DNA from: an uncultured Collinsella sp.
Lineage (GTDB): Bacteria; Actinomycetota; Coriobacteriia; Coriobacteriales; Coriobacteriaceae
Direction: 5' to 3'
Assembly: GCA_958447445.1 (NCBI GenBank)
Contig: CAUDAE010000109.1
Coordinates: 1-5,978, forward strand
DNA: 5,978 bases
The notes beneath the pieces were generated by a model, which ran no database searches, was not told the DNA's origin, and saw nothing but the letters and a program-made list of their open reading frames with translations. The translations under genes and the position numbers were made by a program. Positions 1-2,859 of this stretch are shown here, piece after piece. The stretch's first letter is position 1. Every line of letters starts with the position of its first letter.

Positions 1-102
1 CCGCGATTCGGTCGCACGGAGAGCATTTCCCAGTTGACAAAACTATAGGAACACCTCCCGGTCGGAGCGTATGCAGGGTTTGTGTAGGAATCCTCGCGCC
101 CG
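1..102. other. Upstream intergenic sequence, no gene recognised
   Basis: No credible coding frame or RNA gene is visible here. In most bacteria rplK-rplA lie upstream of rplJ, but I cannot recognise the end of rplA in these bases. A TTGACA at 34-39 has no -10 element at a usable distance, so it is not called as a promoter. Confidence 0.5.
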
Positions 103-131
103 TTGACCGACGCCGGGGTCCCCGCCATAAT
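103..131 (+). promoter_or_regulatory. Sigma70-type promoter of rplJ-rplL
   Basis: The -35 hexamer TTGACC (103-108) and -10 hexamer CATAAT (126-131) each match five of six consensus bases and are separated by an ideal 17 bp. The predicted start of transcription is near 137-139, about a dozen bases before the L10 leader. It would give a 5' untranslated region of about 210 bases, which fits an attenuated ribosomal-protein operon. The start site is inferred from hexamer spacing only. Confidence 0.8.
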
Positions 132-149
132 GCTTTCGGTTCACGCACG

Positions 150-232
150 AATCCGCTGCCAGAGACAGCCGGCGCAAACGGGTCTTACCCGCGAGCTTAA
201 TGGGACTTCCCGCCAGCCGAGGTGGTCGAGTA
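150..232 (+). ncRNA. Ribosomal protein L10 leader (autoregulatory mRNA structure)
   Basis: This cis-acting RNA element lies in the 5' leader of rplJ. In this family, free L10 in complex with L7/L12 binds a kink-turn-like fold that mimics its 23S rRNA site and represses the operon. The sequence shows the two family strands: CTGCCAGAGACAGC with GGCG (156-174) on the 5' side and CGCCAGCCGAGGTGG (211-225) on the 3' side. CUGCC (156-160) pairs with GGUGG (221-225), and GGCG (171-174) pairs with CGCC (211-214). Between them is a perfect apical hairpin, CGGGT-CTT-ACCCG (179-191). Position immediately upstream of rplJ and downstream of its promoter supports the call. Exact ends are approximate; a covariance-model match to the Rfam L10 leader family would confirm it. 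Confidence 0.85.
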
Positions 233-245
233 GATATGTCTTCTC

Positions 246-282
246 GCCCCCGTCGCTCATGCAGCGCGGGGGCTTTCTTTTT
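246..282 (+). terminator. Intrinsic terminator/attenuator between L10 leader and rplJ
   Basis: The stem GCCCCCG (246-252) pairs perfectly with CGGGGGC (267-273). An inner CGCT/AGCG helix extends it past one bulged T, with the loop CATGC. A T-rich tail TTTCTTTTT (274-282) follows directly. It sits downstream of the operon's own promoter and upstream of the first gene, so it must be conditional. The known precedent is the Bacillus subtilis rplJL leader, where L10 promotes premature termination. The same role here is an inference. Confidence 0.85.
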
Positions 283-347
283 GGACATGCCCCCGTCACG
301 TCCTTGTGGCGGACCGTGCCCGGAAAGAATTCGAGGAGGTGTAATTC

Positions 348-869
348 ATGCCCCAGCAGTACAAAATCGACAAGGTTGCAGAGATCGAGTCCCGTATCGC
401 CGAGAACGCCGGTCTGTTCGTCGTCAACTACAACGGTCTGACGGTTAAGCAGGCTCAGGAGCTGCGTCATCAGCTTCGCGAGTGCGGCGCCGAGATGAAG
501 GTCTACAAGAACAACCTGGTCAAGATCGCCCTCAAGAACCAGGAGCAGCCCGAGATCGACGAGATTCTCGCCGGCCCCGTCGCTTATGTGTTCTACGAGA
601 CCGAGCCGGTCGAGGCCGCTAAGGCCCTTAAGGACTTCTCCGCTAAGTCCAAGGGCGTCCTTGAGATCAAGGGCGGTATCTCCGACGGCAAGGCCGTTTC
701 CGCTGATGATGTTAAGGCTATCGCCGAGCTGCCCACCAAGGATCAGCTTCTCGGCCAGATCGCCGGTCTCATCTCCGGTTTCGCTCGCGACATCGCTGTC
801 TGCGTCAACGGCGTTTCCTCTGGTCTCGCTCGTTCGATCCAGCAGGTCTCCGAGCAGAAGGCAGCCTAG
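348..869 (+). CDS. rplJ: 50S ribosomal protein L10
   Basis: The 173-residue protein has the normal length for bacterial L10, the base of the ribosomal stalk. The N-terminal domain binds 23S rRNA near L11, and a long C-terminal helix carries L7/L12 dimers that recruit translation factors. Visible family signatures are Y-N-G-L-T-V with Q..ELR..LR (residues 28-44), GAEMKVYKNNLVKIAL (47-62), the AGPVAY segment (75-80), the LPTKDQLL stretch (128-135) and a helical tail from about 136 to 168. The ATG at 348 is set by AGGAGGT at 334-340, seven bases upstream. It is the first gene of a two-gene unit with rplL, behind the L10 leader and attenuator, so its own product probably represses it. It ends with TAG at 867-869. 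Confidence 0.98.
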   Translation: MPQQYKIDKVAEIESRIAENAGLFVVNYNGLTVKQAQELRHQLRECGAEMKVYKNNLVKIALKNQEQPEIDEILAGPVAYVFYETEPVEAAKALKDFSAKSKGVLEIKGGISDGKAVSADDVKAIAELPTKDQLLGQIAGLISGFARDIAVCVNGVSSGLARSIQQVSEQKAA

Positions 870-884
870 TTGCTGTTTTCACCC

Positions 885-900
885 GCGGCGGCAACGCCGC
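885..900 (+). other. Perfect GNRA-capped hairpin in the rplJ-rplL spacer
   Basis: GCGGCG (885-890) and CGCCGC (895-900) form a six-base-pair GC stem closed by the tetraloop GCAA, a stable GNRA loop. No T-run follows, so it is not a normal intrinsic terminator. It could stabilise or mark a processing point in the mRNA, or cause partial termination that tunes L10 against L12, but nothing in the sequence decides this. Confidence 0.6.
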
Positions 901-935
901 ACCCCTGGCGCATTCGCGTCGTGTTTTAACTGATC

Positions 936-953
936 TCCGTGCATCCGCACGGA
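936..953 (+). other. Perfect hairpin just upstream of the rplL ribosome binding site
   Basis: TCCGTGC (936-942) and GCACGGA (947-953) form a seven-base-pair stem with loop ATCC. It ends five bases before the rplL Shine-Dalgarno (958-964), leaving the site open. Such a structure could protect the 5' end of a processed rplL message or keep the initiation region accessible. That role is inferred. Confidence 0.6.
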
Positions 954-957
954 AACC

Positions 958-964
958 GAAAGGA
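958..964 (+). promoter_or_regulatory. Ribosome binding site that fixes the rplL start
   Basis: GAAAGGA ends seven bases before ATG 972. An in-frame GTG at 939 would add 11 residues, but it lies inside the 936-953 hairpin and has no Shine-Dalgarno. The family also begins at the MAKLT-type sequence encoded from 972. Confidence 0.8.
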
Positions 965-971
965 CTTAGAA

Positions 972-1349
972 ATGGCTAAGCTTACCACCGATGAGATCAT
1001 CGATGCTCTTAAGGAAATGACCCTTCTCGAGGCTTCCGAGCTCGTCAAGGCTATCGAGGACACCTTCGGCGTTTCCGCCGCTGCTCCTGCCGCTGTTGTC
1101 GCCGCTCCCGCTGCTGGCGCTGCTGAGGCCGAGGAGAAGACCGAGTTTGACGTCGTGCTCGAGGGCTTCGGCGACAACAAGATCCAGGTCATCAAGGCCG
1201 TCCGTGAGCTCACTAACCTTGGCCTGAAGGAGGCCAAGGAGGTCGTCGAGGGCGCTCCCAAGGCTGTTCTCGAGGGTGCCAAGAAGGAGGACGCCGAGGC
1301 TGCCAAGGAGAAGCTCGAGGCTGCAGGCGCTGCTGTCACCCTCAAGTAA
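972..1349 (+). CDS. rplL: 50S ribosomal protein L7/L12
   Basis: The 125-residue stalk protein is present in several copies per ribosome as dimers on the L10 helix; it recruits and activates the translational GTPases (IF2, EF-Tu, EF-G, RF3). Residues 1-33 form the dimerisation and L10-binding domain (MAKLTTDEIIDALKEMTLLE at the start). Residues about 35-54 are a flexible Ala/Pro-rich hinge encoded by a low-complexity run of GCT/GCC codons. Residues about 57-125 are the globular factor-binding domain, with EKTEFDVVL (55-63), IQVIKAVREL (71-80), NLGLKEAKE (82-90) and VEGAPKAVLEG (92-102). Length and all domains are intact. The start is ATG 972 rather than the longer GTG 939. It is the last gene of its unit: TAA is followed by a strong terminator 27 bases on. 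Confidence 0.98.
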   Translation: MAKLTTDEIIDALKEMTLLEASELVKAIEDTFGVSAAAPAAVVAAPAAGAAEAEEKTEFDVVLEGFGDNKIQVIKAVRELTNLGLKEAKEVVEGAPKAVLEGAKKEDAEAAKEKLEAAGAAVTLK

Positions 1350-1376
1350 TCAGGCTTTCTCGCCAGATTTCTTTGC

Positions 1377-1416
1377 AGACGGGGTTCGCATTGCGAGCCC
1401 CGTCTTTTTTGTTTTT
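1377..1416 (+). terminator. Strong intrinsic terminator after rplL
   Basis: GACGGGG (1378-1384) pairs with CCCCGTC (1398-1404). The stem continues inward through a G-T wobble, a T-A pair and CGC/GCG to a three-base loop (1390-1392). The tail is TTTTTTGTTTTT (1405-1416). The stem strength and T-run imply efficient release, so little rplJL transcription should reach galU or rpoB. Confidence 0.93.
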
Positions 1417-1488
1417 CGGTCCCTCGACATCGGTAGCTCAAACTGCCATGTTCTGTGATTTGCGTCGTATCGGGCACCCTGCCGTTGG

Positions 1489-1522
1489 GCAATAAAATTG
1501 CACCATTCGAGCAATAATTTGC
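1489..1522. repeat. Pair of GCAA/TTGC palindromes upstream of galU
   Basis: Two similar inverted repeats with GCAA...TTGC ends are centred near 1495 and 1516, about 21-22 bp apart, which is two helical turns. This places both on the same face of the DNA just upstream of the proposed galU promoter, an arrangement typical of a dimeric regulator's operators. The arms are only four or five base pairs, so chance cannot be excluded. Confidence 0.4.
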
Positions 1523-1539
1523 GTTGACCTGCTGAAGAA

Positions 1540-1567
1540 TTGTCTCTGCCTTGTAGCGACATATAGT
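1540..1567 (+). promoter_or_regulatory. galU: Probable galU promoter
   Basis: TTGTCT (1540-1545) and TATAGT (1562-1567, five of six consensus bases) are separated by 16 bp, predicting transcription from about 1574. A better -35-like TTGACC lies at 1524-1529 and shares GTTGACC with the rplJ promoter. However, its best downstream -10 candidate, TTGTAG (1551-1556), is 21 bp away, so that pairing is less likely. Some promoter is needed because strong terminators flank this gene on both sides. Confidence 0.5.
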
Positions 1568-1645
1568 TCCAGCGGTAAGATGCTTAGGTATCGCAATTTG
1601 GTCTGCGGCTGTGTGCCGCACGCATGGGGCGCTTTTGCGCCTGCG

Positions 1646-1651
1646 AAAGGA
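1646..1651 (+). promoter_or_regulatory. Ribosome binding site that decides the galU start
   Basis: AAAGGA (1646-1651) lies 12 bases before ATG 1664, a slightly long spacing. The upstream in-frame ATG at 1580 would add 28 residues with no family resemblance (Cys/Arg-rich) and no Shine-Dalgarno. The GalU family starts directly with MKAIIPAAGLGTR. Confidence 0.7.
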
Positions 1652-1663
1652 TCTTTGAATAAC

Positions 1664-2572
1664 ATGAAGGCAATCATTCCCGCCGCCGGTCTTGGCACGC
1701 GTTTTCTGCCTGGCACCAAGTGCACGCCCAAAGAGATGCTGCCGGTGCTCGACAAGCCCGTCATTCAGTACGTCGTCGAGGAGGCGCTCGACCCCGAGGA
1801 AGTCGACGACGCCATCATCGTTACTTCTCCCGGTAAGCCCGAGCTACTGAACTACTTCCAGCCCGATCGCTCGCTCGAGAACCTGCTGCGCGAGCGCGGC
1901 AAGAACGCCTATGCCGATGCCGTCGCCCACGCTGGCGGTATGCCGGTCGACTTCCGTTATCAGTACGAGCCCAAGGGCCTCGGCCATGCTATTCGCTCTG
2001 CTGCCGACGCCGTGGCAGGGGAGAACTTCCTGGTTCTTCTGGGCGACTACGTTGTGCCTAACCGCGACATCTGCGACAAGATGCTCGCCGTTTCCAAGGA
2101 GCACGGTGGCGCTTCGGTTATCGCCGTCACTGCTTGCTCGCCCGAGGAAGTCAGCCGCTACGGCGTTATCGCCGGCGAGCGCGTCGGTTCGCTCGAGGGC
2201 GCCGAGGGCGTTGCCGATGCCGAGCCGGGCGCTGTCTGGCGCATCGGCGGTCTGGTCGAGAAGCCCGCTCCCGAGGCTGCTCCGTCCAACCTGTACATCG
2301 TCGGCCGCTATCTGCTGAGCCCGCTGGTCATGGACCTGCTGGCAGATCAGCAGGCCGGCAAGGGCGGCGAGATCCAGCTCACCGACGCAATGGCCCGTTC
2401 GCTCGATCGCGAGGCCATGTACGCGGTCGTCATCGACCCGCTGTCGGGCTACGACACCGGCACTCCCTCTGGCTGGATGGCCACCAACGCTCTCATGGCT
2501 GCAAGCGATCCTCGCTTTGCAAGCGCCTTCTGGGACGCCATCGACGAGCGCGGCGGCTTGATGCGCAAGTAA
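1664..2572 (+). CDS. galU: UTP--glucose-1-phosphate uridylyltransferase (GalU)
   Basis: This cytosolic enzyme makes UDP-glucose and pyrophosphate from UTP and glucose 1-phosphate, supplying sugars for cell-wall polymers, glycolipids, exopolysaccharide and galactose use. The 302 residues match the usual size of bacterial GalU. The nucleotidyltransferase fold opens with AAGLGTRFLPGTK (7-19) and PKEMLPVLDKP (22-32), the nucleotide-binding loop and lysine. Further signatures are YEPKGLGHAI (101-110), VLLGDYVV (124-131) with the metal-binding Asp128, GGLVEKP (195-201) with the conserved Lys200, GRYLLSP (214-220), GGEIQLTDA (234-242) and YDTGTPSGW (263-271). Many homologues have a second Asp where this one has Tyr129. 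The gene has its own probable promoter and terminator, and lies between rplL and rpoB, which are adjacent in most bacteria. A glucose-1-phosphate transferase for another nucleotide is possible but less likely. Confidence 0.93.
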   Translation: MKAIIPAAGLGTRFLPGTKCTPKEMLPVLDKPVIQYVVEEALDPEEVDDAIIVTSPGKPELLNYFQPDRSLENLLRERGKNAYADAVAHAGGMPVDFRYQYEPKGLGHAIRSAADAVAGENFLVLLGDYVVPNRDICDKMLAVSKEHGGASVIAVTACSPEEVSRYGVIAGERVGSLEGAEGVADAEPGAVWRIGGLVEKPAPEAAPSNLYIVGRYLLSPLVMDLLADQQAGKGGEIQLTDAMARSLDREAMYAVVIDPLSGYDTGTPSGWMATNALMAASDPRFASAFWDAIDERGGLMRK

Positions 2573-2594
2573 GCCTTCGGACATCGACATTTAC

Positions 2595-2625
2595 GGGCGC
2601 GGACCTCGGTTCGCGCCCTTTTTTT
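2595..2625 (+). terminator. Intrinsic terminator after galU
   Basis: GGGCGCG (2595-2601) pairs perfectly with CGCGCCC (2612-2618). Three inner pairs close on loop CTCG, and seven T residues follow (2619-2625). It starts 22 bases after the galU stop and should isolate galU from rpoB. Confidence 0.93.
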
Positions 2626-2758
2626 ATAAGAGCTGCGATTGCCGGCTCTCTGTTCACAGAAAATATATGAACAGATGTTCGATACATATACATTTACCTG
2701 CGTGTTTTCTGCCGAAAAACTTTGCTACTCCAAAAACTCAATCGCGTCAAGGCTTTTC
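2626..2758. other. AT-rich galU-rpoB intergenic region
   Basis: No convincing gene is present. Two overlapping small frames (2667-2780, 37 codons; 2675-2791, 38 codons) lack a Shine-Dalgarno and use codons rare in the neighbouring genes. The region is clearly richer in A+T than the genes around it. It holds a nested inverted repeat (2649-2680) and two AAAAAC tracts (2715-2720, 2732-2737) upstream of the rpoB promoter, which might act as an UP element. Confidence 0.5.
2649..2680. promoter_or_regulatory. Nested inverted repeat with LexA-like GAAC-N4-GTTC core
   Basis: TCTGTTCA (2649-2656) and TGAACAGA (2668-2675) form a perfect eight-base inverted repeat with an 11-base AT-rich spacer. The right arm also forms a second palindrome with the next bases: GAAC-AGAT-GTTC (2669-2680), flanked by GA. 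That core fits the LexA box of Gram-positive bacteria (GAAC-N4-GTTC). Whether LexA or another dimeric regulator binds is not shown. The site is about 80 bp upstream of the proposed rpoB -35 element. Confidence 0.5.
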
Positions 2759-2786
2759 TTGCCCAACGGTCGGTACCTGATAAACT
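2759..2786 (+). promoter_or_regulatory. rpoB: Probable rpoB promoter with extended -10
   Basis: TTGCCC (2759-2764) is followed after 16 bp by TAAACT (2781-2786). TGA directly before it (2778-2780) gives an extended -10 TGN motif. Transcription would start near 2791-2794. A promoter is needed here because the galU terminator lies about 130 bases upstream. Confidence 0.6.
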
Positions 2787-2790
2787 ATTA

Positions 2791-2826
2791 GGTTGCGATA
2801 ACTGGCGAAGCTATGCCTCGCCAACC
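2791..2826 (+). other. Foldable 5' leader hairpin of rpoB mRNA
   Basis: GGTT (2791-2794) can pair with AACC (2823-2826), and GGCGA (2804-2808) pairs with TCGCC (2818-2822). The 5' strand has a nine-base bulge (2795-2803) and the loop is nine bases (2809-2817). The fold begins at the predicted transcription start and stops 17 bases before the ribosome binding site. No T-run follows, so it is not a terminator. Its function is unknown. Confidence 0.4.
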
Positions 2827-2843
2827 CACCGAGCATTTCCGTG

Positions 2844-2850
2844 AAGGAGG
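2844..2850 (+). promoter_or_regulatory. Ribosome binding site that decides the GTG start of rpoB
   Basis: AAGGAGG lies nine bases before GTG 2860. From there the frame reads MTYAYTATERKRVSFGKIPE, a normal RpoB N-terminus. The first in-frame ATG (2923) would remove the conserved region before MELPNL, so GTG is preferred. Confidence 0.9.
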
Positions 2851-2859
2851 AAAAACCTG

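Larger units (their letters stand above)
1417..1663 (+). other. rplL-galU intergenic region with palindromes and leader hairpins
   Basis: This 247-base stretch has no credible gene. It contains two short AT-rich palindromes, GCAAT-AAA-ATTGC (1489-1501) and GCAA-TAAT-TTGC (1511-1522), and two copies of ATTTGCGT (1458-1465 and 1517-1524). A probable promoter (1540-1567) follows. The transcribed leader has two hairpins: TGCGGC/GCCGCA (1604-1620) and GGCGC-TTTT-GCGCC (1628-1641). I recognise no known riboswitch. Confidence 0.5.

Noticed and set aside
34..39. TTGACA, a perfect -35 hexamer
   Set aside because: No -10-like sequence at 15-19 bp (the region reads CCCGG). TATAGG at 44-49 is only four bases downstream of it.
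939..971. N-terminal extension of rplL from GTG 939
   Set aside because: Lies in a hairpin without a Shine-Dalgarno. The L7/L12 family starts at the Met encoded at 972.
926..1621. 231-codon minus-strand frame opposite rplL
   Set aside because: Runs through the rplL terminator and opposite the Ala-rich hinge. Product is low-complexity Ser/Ala; an antisense shadow.
1580..1663. 28-residue N-terminal extension of GalU from ATG 1580
   Set aside because: No Shine-Dalgarno, and the sequence is unlike any GalU N-terminus. ATG 1664 has AAAGGA upstream and gives the canonical MKAIIPAAG start.
1844..2590. 248-codon minus-strand frame opposite galU
   Set aside because: Same antisense shadow effect. 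Its start lies beside the galU terminator and the product matches nothing known.
2675..2791. 38-codon + strand frame (starts MFDTYTF) before rpoB
   Set aside because: No Shine-Dalgarno, uses codons rare in the neighbours, and runs through the proposed rpoB promoter. The overlapping 37-codon frame at 2667-2780 fails in the same way.
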